A DNA stretch of 64,000 nucleotides from Parazoarcus communis (GTDB taxonomy: Bacteria; Pseudomonadota; Gammaproteobacteria; Burkholderiales; Rhodocyclaceae). The translations under genes and the position numbers were made by a program. Positions 25,458-33,982 of the stretch are shown here, in pieces. The notes under the pieces were generated by a model. It saw nothing but the letters and a program-made list of their open reading frames with translations, searched no databases and was not told the origin of the DNA. Location: assembly GCF_003111645.1 (NCBI RefSeq), contig NZ_CP022187.1:558001-622000 (forward strand), written 5' to 3'. The first letter of the stretch is position 1, and each line of letters begins with the position of its first letter.

Positions 25458-26233
25458 TGACCTGCCCCGATTCTTCGGACCACGAGTTACTTGAGACGAA
25501 TGGCCTCATGGTCGTTGCCTGACTGGTTCTGAACGTACTGCGCCGGGGGCAGGTATCCCAGCGCAGAATGCGGTCGTACTTCGTTGTAATGACGGCGCCA
25601 CTGCTCGATGACGACGCGCGCCTCAAGGCGGTTGCGAGAGTATTCCATGGATAGGCACTCGTCGCGGAACTTGCCGTTGAAGCTTTCGTCGGTGCCGTTT
25701 TGCCATGGCTTGCCCGGCTGCGACAGCGCCATCTGCAATCCCTCATCGGTCGCCCACTGGAGCAACCGCGTCGAGACGAACGCCGGGCCGTTGTCCGAGC
25801 GCAATGCTTTCGGCGCTCCGCGTTCGCTGATCAAGCGGCTCAAGACATCGAAGACGCGCTCCGAGCGGATGCTGCCCGCGACGTCGATCGCCAGCGCCTC
25901 GCCACCATTTTTTTGCCGTGATCTCCTTCATCACGTCGATCTCCAGATCCCGCTCGGCCAGCATCTTCTTGAGCCGCGCGTTCTCGGCCTCCAGCTGCCG
26001 CAGTCGCTTGACCTCGTTCGAGCTCATGGCGCCGAAGCGCTTGCGCCACGTGTAGATCGTCTGCTCGCTCACTCCGTGCTTGTTTGAGACATCCGCGACC
26101 GGCGTGCGGTCGGCCTCCCGCAGGATCTTGACCATCTGTTCATCTGTAAAACGGCTCTTGCGCATGACTTCCTCTTCTTCTTGGAAGCCATCCTCTCAAG
26201 TTTCAGCTGGCCCGAAAAGCCTGGAGCAGGTCA
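25458..26233 (-). mobile_element. IS3-family (IS407-like) element with internal deletion
   Basis: Terminal inverted repeats are visible: the left end begins TGACCTGCCCC at 25458, and the right end read inward begins TGACCTGCTCC from 26233. Both continue with related ACTTGAG-containing sequence about 30 nt in. The element is only 776 bp because the middle of the transposase is deleted. The flanks (ACAC left, CTCT right) do not form a target duplication, and the two sides carry fragments of unrelated genes. This points to recombination between two copies rather than a simple insertion. Confidence 0.75.
25487..26165 (-). pseudogene. IS3-family transposase, OrfA plus truncated OrfB
   Basis: OrfA starts at 26165 (MRKSRFTDEQMVKILREADR) with the helix-turn-helix SEQTIYTWRKRFGAM and the leucine-zipper stretch, ending ...DVMKEITAKK. 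It then meets the middle of OrfB at about 25915, where EALAIDVAGSI begins. Roughly the first two-thirds of OrfB, including the first catalytic Asp, is missing and the phase is shifted. The remaining OrfB (25487-25843 and upstream) keeps RSDNGPAF and the Glu of NGTDESFNGKFRDECL. It cannot encode an active transposase. Confidence 0.8.
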
Positions 26234-26358
26234 CTCTGACGGAAGCCGTCAACCGCGGCGCCGTCATGAAAGTGCTGCTGAAACCTTGGGAGGATGAGGT
26301 TCTGCGTCGTCACGTGCAGGAAGCCTTTGAGTTTCAGTTGCGACAATTAAACGAATGA
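26234..26358 (+). pseudogene. Response-regulator receiver-domain fragment
   Basis: Directly after the right inverted repeat, 41 codons read LTEAVNRGAVMKVLLKPWEDEV...LRRHVQEAFEFQLRQLNE. The conserved receiver-domain Lys lies in LLKPW, and the pattern EAVNRGAVYKFLLKPWDD...LR is characteristic of HD-GYP or PatA-like response regulators. The N-terminal part with the phosphoacceptor Asp is gone. Confidence 0.6.
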
Positions 26359-26572
26359 ATGGCAGGGTGCGGAGGGGGAAGCCGAAGTTCAACGAGACGG
26401 AGGAGTCCTGAACTGGTTTGGGCTGTCTGCGGCGCAGGCTGCGTCCTCACTGCCATACGGACAGGCGCACGTCGCCGCCAAGTTCATGCGGATTTACACT
26501 GCCGCTAACACGGTCTATGCTTTTTTAGACGCACGGCATGGTTTGAAGCCTTTTTTCAAGGGGACCAGGGCA

Positions 26573-27169
26573 GTGATTCTGAGAGGGACTTTTCGATTCG
26601 ATTTGCATGCACTCGTGAGGATCGGCTTATTGCTGATGTGCAGTGCCGTGCTCGCATCCTGCGCGATACAAAGACCGATGGGTCTGGCGGCACAGACGCC
26701 GCCGACGTGCGAAGAACTGGAAAACGCCTGTCGCTCGACCTGTTCCGGCCCCACGCGTTGCAATATCGATTGCGATGCGATCTGTATACAGGATGTCCAC
26801 GCCACGCATTGCCAGTACGATAGCGGGGACCACAGCTGTCGTTACACGCCCTGCAACGACGGAACATGTGAAGACTCGGGTTCCACGCAACCCACTTACA
26901 GCGATTGCCTGGCGCATTGCGCAAACGCAAGTTCGTCGGGCCGGGCTCAGAGCGTGGTCCTGGACCTCGTGCTGTTGAATTGCGCTCATATAGGTGCGCC
27001 GAATTGTGGTGGCGGAGACCTTGAAGACCAACAAGGATGTCACTATGTGCCCGCAACCGGAGCATGTCATGCAGTCAGTTGTCCCAGTGACCAAGAACAC
27101 TGCTCGGATGTCGGCTCCAGTCAGCCGAATGAAAATGCGTGTTTCGCACATTGCTCGGCCAATCCATGA
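26573..27169 (+). CDS. Cys-rich putative lipoprotein with duplicated module
   Basis: 198 aa from the GTG at 26573, preceded by AAGGGGACCAGGG; an in-frame ATG at 26486 would give an unnaturally long N-terminus. A basic n-region, the hydrophobic IGLLLMCSAVLASC and the lipobox LASC predict lipidation at the outer membrane. The mature part has about 24 cysteines. It contains two copies of a ~40-residue module: C-x-Y, C, C, C-x-D-x-G-S-x-Q-P, then C-x-A-H-C. The copies start near HCQYDSGDHSC and GCHYVPATGAC. I do not recognise the family. Extensive disulfides or metal binding are plausible. Confidence 0.6.
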   Translation: MILRGTFRFDLHALVRIGLLLMCSAVLASCAIQRPMGLAAQTPPTCEELENACRSTCSGPTRCNIDCDAICIQDVHATHCQYDSGDHSCRYTPCNDGTCEDSGSTQPTYSDCLAHCANASSSGRAQSVVLDLVLLNCAHIGAPNCGGGDLEDQQGCHYVPATGACHAVSCPSDQEHCSDVGSSQPNENACFAHCSANP

Positions 27170-27824
27170 CCCTTGCGTCGCTGCTCGTGGGTGCGTGGTC
27201 CACGTCAAGGTCGGCTCATGGCCGGATGCTGCCGCAATTCTGATCTTAAGGAACGAGTTGGCTAGCTACGCAGACTGACTAGGACGAGGACGTACCCACG
27301 AGAATCTTCGCCAAGGATTGCAGGTGAGATCCTGCTGAAGCAAGCAACAACTCTGGTACAGAACACTGGTACAAATGGCTTTCGGTGTGTATACGTAAGC
27401 GTTTGTTTATATTCAGTTGTTGTCTTATTTGAGTGTCCCATTCTCTCCACTATTTTCCCTGGTAGCTGTGAAATCACCGGCATTTCAGGAGGTCAGGGGA
27501 AGCAGCACAGCCTGATGTACCACACGCAGTGACCACACGCAGTGACCACACGTCCCACCCGTCCTGGACTGGGCGGGGCCTGTCGTTTCTGGATCTCAGA
27601 AGCATCGTGGTGTGGTACGGAGGGAAACGATAGCTCGTCACGATTACCGAGGTTCGTATCTCTAGAGAGCAGCATGCAGGGGCCCGCCTCAAGTGCTGCG
27701 GGAAGCCCGAAAAAGATTCAGTTGGGAGCCGGACTCATGCAGTGATCTGCCCAGTGTCCTATGGGGCGGAACCGCTGGAACGGACAGTCGGGATGCAATG
27801 CGGGAGCACCGATAACCTCAGTGT
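27170..27824. other. Non-coding, moderately AT-rich region
   Basis: No convincing gene in about 650 bp. It contains a short tandem repeat (27520-27552) and ends just downstream of the hemerythrin-like gene. The composition is less GC-rich than the flanks, consistent with the accessory scar to its left. Confidence 0.4.
27520..27552. repeat. 13-bp tandem repeat, 2.5 copies
   Basis: The unit CCACACGCAGTGA occurs at 27520-27532 and 27533-27545, followed by a partial copy CCACACG at 27546-27552. No function is evident. Confidence 0.8.
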
Positions 27825-28370
27825 TCAGATGTATGTCGTAGGCTTTCTGGGTGTGTGGCGCATGTGCAGCGACAGGCCCAGCGCGCCCAAGTGGCTCGCG
27901 TTGCGGCTGAGAATTGTCTGGGATAGCGGGAGTAGTTCGCGCTCTTCAAACTCGGCGTGAGCCCGATACTGGGTAACGAGGCGCTCGATCGCAGCCACAT
28001 CAAGGTGGCTGTCCTGTCCCTTGGCGACGCGCTTGAGCTCGGGTTCGAGGCGCTTCCAGGTGGATTCCAGTTCGCGGTGTTCGCTGGTGAGTTGTTTCGC
28101 GAGGGCCTGGACGTGTCTGCGCTCGTCGCCCTCTTCGGCACTCTCCAAGACTGCCGGAAAAAGCTCCCGCTCCTCGTCCAGATGATGCTCGAAGATGGCT
28201 TCGCGAAAGAATTCCAGCGCACTGGCTGCGATCTCTCTCGCGCGCTTGGCGGGTTCCAGCAGCGCGGGGAGTTCGTTAAGCATCTCGAGCTTTCTCAGGA
28301 TGCCCTCATGACAGTGGGAGAAATCCTCGAGTGGTTCGTTCTCTTTCTTTGTATCGGATGGCTTGGACAT
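27825..28370 (-). CDS. Hemerythrin HHE-domain protein
   Basis: 181 aa from the ATG at 28370. A four-helix hemerythrin-like pattern is visible: FSHCHEGILRKLEML, FEHHLDEERELFPAV, LTSEHRELESTWKRL and YRAHAEFEERELLPL. These His/Glu residues would form a di-iron site that binds oxygen or NO or senses iron. The ribosome-binding site is weak. It lies 65 bp after the TRAP permease of the gentisate operon and may be its last gene. Confidence 0.85.
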   Translation of the reverse strand: MSKPSDTKKENEPLEDFSHCHEGILRKLEMLNELPALLEPAKRAREIAASALEFFREAIFEHHLDEERELFPAVLESAEEGDERRHVQALAKQLTSEHRELESTWKRLEPELKRVAKGQDSHLDVAAIERLVTQYRAHAEFEERELLPLSQTILSRNASHLGALGLSLHMRHTPRKPTTYI

Positions 28371-28435
28371 GATGGTTCCATTGAGTCTGATTGGAGGATG
28401 TATGCGGCGCCCGCTGTGGCGTGGGCGGATTCCAT

Positions 28436-29713
28436 TCAGTTGCCGGCCGTCAGCGCCGGTAGCCAGGTTGAGATCTCGGGTACGGCTGCGATCAGGATCA
28501 TTACGAGCATGACAATGGCAAGGAACGGGGCGGTCGCGCGAAACAACGGTCCCATGCGGATGTCCGCCTGGACGATGGCGATGTAAAGTCCCGGCCCAAC
28601 CGGCGGGGTTACCAGACCGATCACCGTGGCCAGTGTGCACACCACGCCAAAGTGAATCGGGTCGATTCCAAGGCTGCTTACGACCGGCATCAGCAGCGGC
28701 ACCACTACGATCAGCACGCTGATGCTTTCGAGGAACATGCCGAGGACAAGCATCATCGCGATGACCAGCAGCAGGAAGATGAAGGGCGAATCGGTGAGCC
28801 CCTTCATGTACTCCACCACCATATCCGGTACGCCCTGGAATGCCAGCACCCAGCTCAGCACCGAGGCTGCAGCGATCAGGCCGGTGATGGTGGCCGTGTT
28901 TGTGCCCACCTCAAGCAGGATTCTTCCGAGATCGCGTACATGTATTTCGCGATAGACGAGTCCGAGTGCCAGCGCGATGATTGAAGCGACCGCTCCGGAT
29001 TCGGTCGGCGTCATTACGCCGGCCATGATCCCGCCGATTACGACCACCGGAATCACGGCGGGCACGAGTCCTTCAAGCAAGACCTTGAATGACGCTGAAC
29101 GTCCGGTTCTCGTCCCGGAGGGCAGGCCGGGGCCGAATACGCCGTAGAGGAAGATCACCAGCGCAAGTGCGGAAACCAACAGGATGCCCGGTACGATGCC
29201 GGCGATGAACAGAGGCGCGATCGGCTGAACTGCGACCACGCCGTAGATGATCATCAGCATGGACGGGGGGATGATCGGCCCGAGCAGGCCGGCGGATACC
29301 GTCACCGCGCCCGAGAACGCACGGTCGTAACCCTTGCGCTCCATTGCCGGGATCATCACTTTGCTCATCACCCCGATTTGCGCGACGGCCGAGCCGAGGA
29401 TTGACGCCGCCATTGCGTTGGTGAAAAGGTTGGCATATGCGAGCCCGCCCTTCAGTCCGCCAACCAGGACCTCGGCAACCGCGATCAGGCGCTGAGTAAG
29501 CCCTGCCTTGTTCATGATCTCGCCGACCAGCAGAAAGAGCGGAATCGCGAGCAGGCTGTTGATTTCCAGCGCGCCATAGAACTGGATAGGGATTGAGTCG
29601 TAGAGCACGGCCAGATCGCTGGTCGCCATGAACACGATGGCGCTGGCGAGGATGGTGCCGACGATGGGCAGGCCCGCAAAAAGCAGGATAAAGAACACGA
29701 CCAAGGTGATCAC
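28436..29713 (-). CDS. dctM: TRAP transporter large permease (DctM-type)
   Basis: 425 aa starting at GTG (29713), which overlaps the dctQ stop (GTGA) and has GGAGG 7 nt upstream. Signatures include LEINSLLAIPLFLLVGEIMNKAGLTQRL, NLFTNAMAASILGSAVAQIGVMSKVMIPAMERKGY, LLGPIIPPSMLMIIYG and GLVTPPVGPGLYIAIV. With the genes upstream it forms a complete TRAP system, probably for 3-hydroxybenzoate or a related aromatic acid because it is linked to the gentisate enzymes. Confidence 0.93.
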   Translation of the reverse strand: MITLVVFFILLFAGLPIVGTILASAIVFMATSDLAVLYDSIPIQFYGALEINSLLAIPLFLLVGEIMNKAGLTQRLIAVAEVLVGGLKGGLAYANLFTNAMAASILGSAVAQIGVMSKVMIPAMERKGYDRAFSGAVTVSAGLLGPIIPPSMLMIIYGVVAVQPIAPLFIAGIVPGILLVSALALVIFLYGVFGPGLPSGTRTGRSASFKVLLEGLVPAVIPVVVIGGIMAGVMTPTESGAVASIIALALGLVYREIHVRDLGRILLEVGTNTATITGLIAAASVLSWVLAFQGVPDMVVEYMKGLTDSPFIFLLLVIAMMLVLGMFLESISVLIVVVPLLMPVVSSLGIDPIHFGVVCTLATVIGLVTPPVGPGLYIAIVQADIRMGPLFRATAPFLAIVMLVMILIAAVPEISTWLPALTAGN

Positions 29714-30207
29714 TTTGCACCTCCGGCGAAGGCGCGCAGATCGCGCAGGATTGCGGCAAACTGGTGCCAGCTCATGATTGCGACGGCCAATGGCAGTACC
29801 GCGTAGTTGTACCAGCGTGGCAACTGCGTGGTTGCGCCCAGTTCGATGCGCACCTCGGGACGGCTGATCCATTCCCAGCCGAGCCAACTCATGAACACGA
29901 ATAGCGCCAGCATCACCAAACCGAGTGCAGCGGCAAGGGCGTGTCGTGCCCGCGGCCGCAGCGCATTCGGTAGAAAATCGATTGTCACCAGCTGGTTGTG
30001 ATGCACCAGCAAGGACAGACCGAAGAGGGTGGCGAAGACCAGCATCTGGACGGAGATCTCCTCAGCCCAGAAGATCGGTGCGCTGAAAAAGTAGCGCATC
30101 ACGACCTGCAGCATCATGATCGCGGCGATTGCGCCTGTCAGGGTAATGACCAAGCCGCGCTCGATCACTGCCAAGCCCTTGTCGGCTTTTTGAATGGTTT
30201 CGTACAT
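29710..30207 (-). CDS. dctQ: TRAP transporter small permease (DctQ-type)
   Basis: 165 aa from the ATG at 30207, with AAGGAG about 10 nt upstream; an ATG at 30237 is less favoured. It has four membrane segments with the motif FWAEEISVQMLVFATLFGLSLLVHHNQLVTIDFLP typical of DctQ. It overlaps dctM by 4 bp. Confidence 0.9.
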   Translation of the reverse strand: MYETIQKADKGLAVIERGLVITLTGAIAAIMMLQVVMRYFFSAPIFWAEEISVQMLVFATLFGLSLLVHHNQLVTIDFLPNALRPRARHALAAALGLVMLALFVFMSWLGWEWISRPEVRIELGATTQLPRWYNYAVLPLAVAIMSWHQFAAILRDLRAFAGGAK

Positions 30208-30307
30208 CAGGACGGACTCCTTGGTGCGACGTGACAAGGCCAGCGAGGCCCGATTAGGGCTGCCCGCTGTCCCGTCAGGACTTCTCTCGGTACCGTTGCA
30301 GGCGCGC

Positions 30308-31282
30308 TCAGAGGTCCTTGGCCTGTTTGTAGAAGTCCGCGATCAGCGGATTCTTTGCGATGTACGGGTCGCGCACCTTTCCGCCCACGGCTTGGAAGGA
30401 TGCGATGTCGCCATCGATCACCTTCGCGCCATCGGCCTTTGCCTTCTCAAGATTGCTCGCATCCGCGTCGATCGCGGCCTTGAACCCCCATTGTTCGGCG
30501 TCGGTCACGACCTTGGTGATCATGTCGCGCTCGGCTTGTGTGCGACTATCCCACCACTTCTTGGAGACCACGATGACGGCCGGGAAGGCCATATGATTCG
30601 TGAGTGTCAGGTTGGGTGCCTGCTGATGGAATTTCAGTCCGACGAGCGCATCCAGATCCACGTCGACCGCGTCGAGCAGTTTGGTTGTCAGCGATGGCGC
30701 AACCTCGGACAGCGGCATCGCGGTCGGGGCGGCACCATTGGCGTTCCACCAATCGTTATAGACCGGGCTCGGGAATGAGCGGATCTTCTTGTTCCTGAGG
30801 TCTGCAGCCGACCGCACCGGATCCAGCGAAAGCACGTGACGCATGCCGGCGAACGCGTAGCCCAATCCAACCAGGCCGGTCTTGTCCAGCCGCTTGAGCA
30901 TCTCTTTCGCGGCCGGCGTACTGGCGGCGCGCGTGGCGTGGGCGACATCCTTGAAGACGTAGGGCAGCGACCAGCCCAGGAAGGACTCTTCGCGATTGGC
31001 CAGGCCGCCCACGGTGAAGATGCCGAACTGCTGAGCGCCCGCCTGCATCAGGTTGATCATCTGTGCCTCGTTGCCGAGTTTCTGCAGAGGGCTGACCGCA
31101 ACCTTCATCTTGCCGCCGGATGCGGTGGCAAGGTCGGTGGCGATCTTTTCCGCGACCTGGTTCCACACATGCGTCGGCGGCGTGATGTGGCCAAGTTTGA
31201 GTGATTGAGCTCCGGCGCCCAGTGCGGCAGTGGTTAGGGCGATGCCTGCGACAAGAGCACGTGCAAGTCTTGTGAATTTCAT
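30308..31282 (-). CDS. dctP: TRAP transporter periplasmic binding protein
   Basis: 324 aa with GAGGAG upstream and a Sec signal peptide (MKFTRLARALVAGIALTTAALGAGA). The mature start QSLKLGHITPPTHVWNQVAEKIA is typical of DctP/aromatic-acid TRAP receptors, and the conserved KIRSFPSPVYNDWWNANGAAPTAMPLSE block carries the ligand-carboxylate Arg. It follows the ring-cleavage pathway genes in the same operon, suggesting an aromatic acid substrate. Confidence 0.92.
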   Translation of the reverse strand: MKFTRLARALVAGIALTTAALGAGAQSLKLGHITPPTHVWNQVAEKIATDLATASGGKMKVAVSPLQKLGNEAQMINLMQAGAQQFGIFTVGGLANREESFLGWSLPYVFKDVAHATRAASTPAAKEMLKRLDKTGLVGLGYAFAGMRHVLSLDPVRSAADLRNKKIRSFPSPVYNDWWNANGAAPTAMPLSEVAPSLTTKLLDAVDVDLDALVGLKFHQQAPNLTLTNHMAFPAVIVVSKKWWDSRTQAERDMITKVVTDAEQWGFKAAIDADASNLEKAKADGAKVIDGDIASFQAVGGKVRDPYIAKNPLIADFYKQAKDL

Positions 31283-31325
31283 CTTTGTCTCCTCGGGGGG
31301 TACGGGATTTATATGAGTGTGTCTG

Positions 31326-31964
31326 TCATTGGGCGTCGGGTTGCACGGCTGGTGCAGCCCGGCGAAACGCTTCAAGTTCGCCGCACGCACGGTCGACCGC
31401 AAGAATGCTGGGGTAGGGGCTCAGATCGAGCTTGAAGCGGCGTGCGCTTTCGATCTGCGGCACCAGATACACGTCTGCGAGAGTCGGCGTGGTGCCAAAG
31501 CAAAATGCACCGCGTTGCTTGTCCGCTGCCAGCAGGGTTTCAAGTGCATCGAAGCCCGCTTGGATCCAGGTCTGGCACCACGTCTGCACTGCCGCCTCGT
31601 CGCAACCCAGCGTTTTCTTCAGATACTCAAGGATGCGGCGGTTGTTGATCGGGTGGATGTCACAGCCGACGATCGCTGCCAGCGCCCGCACTTGCGCCCG
31701 TGCGTTCGGATCTGCCGGCAGCAGCGCGGGGGTCGGGTAACGCTCCTCCAGCCACTCGATGATTGCCGGAGACTGGATCAGTGTCATCTCGCCCTCAACC
31801 AGCGCAGGCACCAGTGCCTGTGGATTCACCGTTTTGAACGCGGCCCCCAGATGTGCTTCGGTGCGAAGGTCGACGGGTACGTATTCGTACTCGATTCCTT
31901 TCAGGTTGAGGGCGATCCGCAGGCGGTGCGAGGTGCCACTGCGAAAGAAGTTGTACAGTTTCAC
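31326..31964 (-). CDS. nagL: Maleylpyruvate (maleylacetoacetate-type) isomerase, zeta-class GST
   Basis: 212 aa. The N-terminal thioredoxin fold has FFRSGTSHRLRIALNLKG, the zeta-class active-site region in which glutathione sulfur is activated, then LIQSPAIIEWLEERYP. The C-terminal helical domain has NNRRILEYL and TPTLADVYLVPQI. Family members isomerise maleylpyruvate or maleylacetoacetate to the fumaryl form. Lying next to gentisate dioxygenase and fumarylpyruvate hydrolase, maleylpyruvate is the likely substrate. Confidence 0.9.
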   Translation of the reverse strand: MKLYNFFRSGTSHRLRIALNLKGIEYEYVPVDLRTEAHLGAAFKTVNPQALVPALVEGEMTLIQSPAIIEWLEERYPTPALLPADPNARAQVRALAAIVGCDIHPINNRRILEYLKKTLGCDEAAVQTWCQTWIQAGFDALETLLAADKQRGAFCFGTTPTLADVYLVPQIESARRFKLDLSPYPSILAVDRACGELEAFRRAAPAVQPDAQ

Positions 31965-31979
31965 GACGGTATCCTCGGT

Positions 31980-33176
31980 TCAGCTCTTCGCCAGGCAGTT
32001 GTCGACGTTCCATCCGTACAGCCACTCCATCGCATCGTAAAAGCGCTCCGGGCTGCGGCCCTTCCACAGGTCGTTGCGCACGAGGCGCTCGACGTCCTTG
32101 GCGTGGTAGATGCGCCCCATCTCCCGCGATGACAGCACGATGCGCGCGGTACGGGCGATACGGGAACGCTGGTAAAGATCGAAGGCCTTGGGGAAGTCGT
32201 TGTCCTTGACGCGCAGCGCCTCGCCAAGTGTCACGGCATCTTCCACCGCCATGCATGCACCCTGTGCCATGTACTGCGTCGTCGGATGCGCGGCGTCGCC
32301 AAGCAGGGTGACACGTCCATAGGTCCATTGTCCGATCGGTTCGCGGTCGGCAGTAGCCCAGCGCTTCCAGCTTTTGGGCAGGTCGATCAACTGGCGGGCT
32401 TTTGGACAGATGTCCTGGAAGTAGCTTTGCACCTCTTCCGGACTGCCTTCGGTGACGCCCCATTCTTCCTTGTTGCGGCTGTGAAAGGTGACGACGACGT
32501 TGTACTGCTCGCCGCCACGCAAGGGGTAATGCACCAGATGGCAGTTTGGTCCGACCCAGATGCTGGCTGCGTTCCACTGGAGGTCTTCCGGGAAGTCCTT
32601 GCGGTCGACGACCGCACGGTACACCACGTGACCGGTGACGCGAGCGGGGTCACTGACATACTGGGCACGTATCACCGACTTCACGCCGTCAGCACCAATC
32701 AATGCGATCCCGCGGTGCGCGACCCCGTTCTGGTCGAACACAGTGACGCAGTCCTCATCCTGCTCGACACGATCGACGCGTGTTGAGGTCAGGAACTCGA
32801 CCTGGCCCGTCTCCTGCGCGCCTTCGAGCAGCGAAAGGTGCACGTCGACGCGGTGGATCACCGCATACGGGTTTCCAAAGCGCTTGCGGAAGGTTTCATC
32901 GGTCGGGATCCGACCAACAAGTGCGCCATCGACTGCGTCATGCATCACCATCTCGTCGGTAAAGACCGCGCGGCTGCGAGCCTTGTCGCCGATACCCAGC
33001 GCATCAAATGCGTGGAAGGCGTTGGGACCGAGCTGGATGCCGGCGCCGATCTCGCCGATCTCGGGTGCCTGCTCCAGCACCTTGACCGAAAACCCCTGAC
33101 GTACCAGTGCGAGTGCTGCTGCCAGGCCACCGATGCCGCCGCCCGCGACGATCACGGGAAGTTGTTGATTCGTCAT
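31980..33176 (-). CDS. nagX: 3-hydroxybenzoate 6-monooxygenase (FAD-dependent)
   Basis: 398 aa with GAGGAG upstream. A class A flavoprotein aromatic hydroxylase: FAD motif VIVAGGGIGGLAAALALVRQG, the DG-like region LIGADGVKSVIRAQ, and GDAAHPTTQYMAQGACMAVEDAV near the C-terminus. Length and context match 3-hydroxybenzoate 6-hydroxylase, which makes gentisate from 3-hydroxybenzoate with NADH and O2. A salicylate 1-hydroxylase-like activity would be the main alternative, but the gentisate genes around it favour this call. Confidence 0.87.
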   Translation of the reverse strand: MTNQQLPVIVAGGGIGGLAAALALVRQGFSVKVLEQAPEIGEIGAGIQLGPNAFHAFDALGIGDKARSRAVFTDEMVMHDAVDGALVGRIPTDETFRKRFGNPYAVIHRVDVHLSLLEGAQETGQVEFLTSTRVDRVEQDEDCVTVFDQNGVAHRGIALIGADGVKSVIRAQYVSDPARVTGHVVYRAVVDRKDFPEDLQWNAASIWVGPNCHLVHYPLRGGEQYNVVVTFHSRNKEEWGVTEGSPEEVQSYFQDICPKARQLIDLPKSWKRWATADREPIGQWTYGRVTLLGDAAHPTTQYMAQGACMAVEDAVTLGEALRVKDNDFPKAFDLYQRSRIARTARIVLSSREMGRIYHAKDVERLVRNDLWKGRSPERFYDAMEWLYGWNVDNCLAKS

Positions 33177-33238
33177 CCTTCTCTCCTCTCTCTTCTCGAA
33201 TCGGGTTTCGGGCAGACCAGAGCCCGAGTCCCCGTGAC

Positions 33239-33949
33239 TTACTCGGCTGCGCCGATGCTCAGTTCGATGTCGCCAACATGATCGATGTGACCGACAAGCC
33301 TGTCCCCGGACTTCACCGCACCGACACCCTCCGGGGTGCCGGTGTAGATCAGGTCTCCCGGCTGCAGGTGGTAGAACTTCGACAGGTCTGCGAGCAGCTC
33401 CGGGATGCTCCAGATGAGCTGCGTGAGGTCGGCGGTCTGCCGACGCTGGCCGTTAACATCGAGGGTGAGGGCGCCGCTTGAGAGCACACCGAGCTTGCCG
33501 ATTGGCACGATCTCGCCACATACCGCGGAGAGCTCGAAGTCCTTCCCCAGATCCCATGGGCGTCCCTTTTCTCTGGCGACCAGTTGCAGGTCGCGGCGGG
33601 TCATGTCGAGGCCCGCGGCGTAGCCGTAGATTAGGCTGGATGCATCGGCTTCTGCGACGCGGAAGCCGGGAGCGCCGATGGCAACAACCAGTTCCATCTC
33701 ATGGTGGTAGTTTGACGTGCCGGTCGGATAGGGCACGGTGGCGCCCGACTCGACCAGAGTCGACGCAGACTTCGTGAAATAGAAGGGCTGAGCATTTGCC
33801 TTGTCGACCGGCACGCCCATCTCCACAGCGTGTGCGTGGTAGTTGCGGCCGACGCAGAAGATGCGGTTGACCGGGTATCGCTCGGCGATGCCGCGTACCG
33901 GGAGTGACGGGACGGGGGGCGGGTTCCACAGGTAGCTGACTTGAGTCAT
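33239..33949 (-). CDS. nagK: Fumarylpyruvate hydrolase (FAH family)
   Basis: 236 aa. The FAH fold is indicated by RIFCVGRNYHAHAVEMG, the metal-binding Glu pair in NYHHEMELVVAIG, the Asp in YAAGLDMTRRDLQ and GDLIYTGTPEGVG near the end. It would cleave fumarylpyruvate to fumarate and pyruvate, closing the gentisate pathway. It lies between gentisate dioxygenase and 3-hydroxybenzoate hydroxylase. Confidence 0.92.
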   Translation of the reverse strand: MTQVSYLWNPPPVPSLPVRGIAERYPVNRIFCVGRNYHAHAVEMGVPVDKANAQPFYFTKSASTLVESGATVPYPTGTSNYHHEMELVVAIGAPGFRVAEADASSLIYGYAAGLDMTRRDLQLVAREKGRPWDLGKDFELSAVCGEIVPIGKLGVLSSGALTLDVNGQRRQTADLTQLIWSIPELLADLSKFYHLQPGDLIYTGTPEGVGAVKSGDRLVGHIDHVGDIELSIGAAE

Positions 33950-33982
33950 TTCAGTGCTCGCTTTCTTTCGTTGGGATTGGAA

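Noticed and set aside
25458-26233. Target-site duplication for the IS3-family remnant
   Set aside because: The 4 bases outside the ends differ (ACAC and CTCT), and the flanks belong to different broken genes.
27262-27483. Minus-strand frame containing RMGHSNKTTTEYKQTLTYTH, reminiscent of the C-terminal box of a tyrosine recombinase
   Set aside because: Only ~20 residues look similar, the catalytic Arg/His/Tyr set is absent and the rest of the frame has no integrase character; probably chance.
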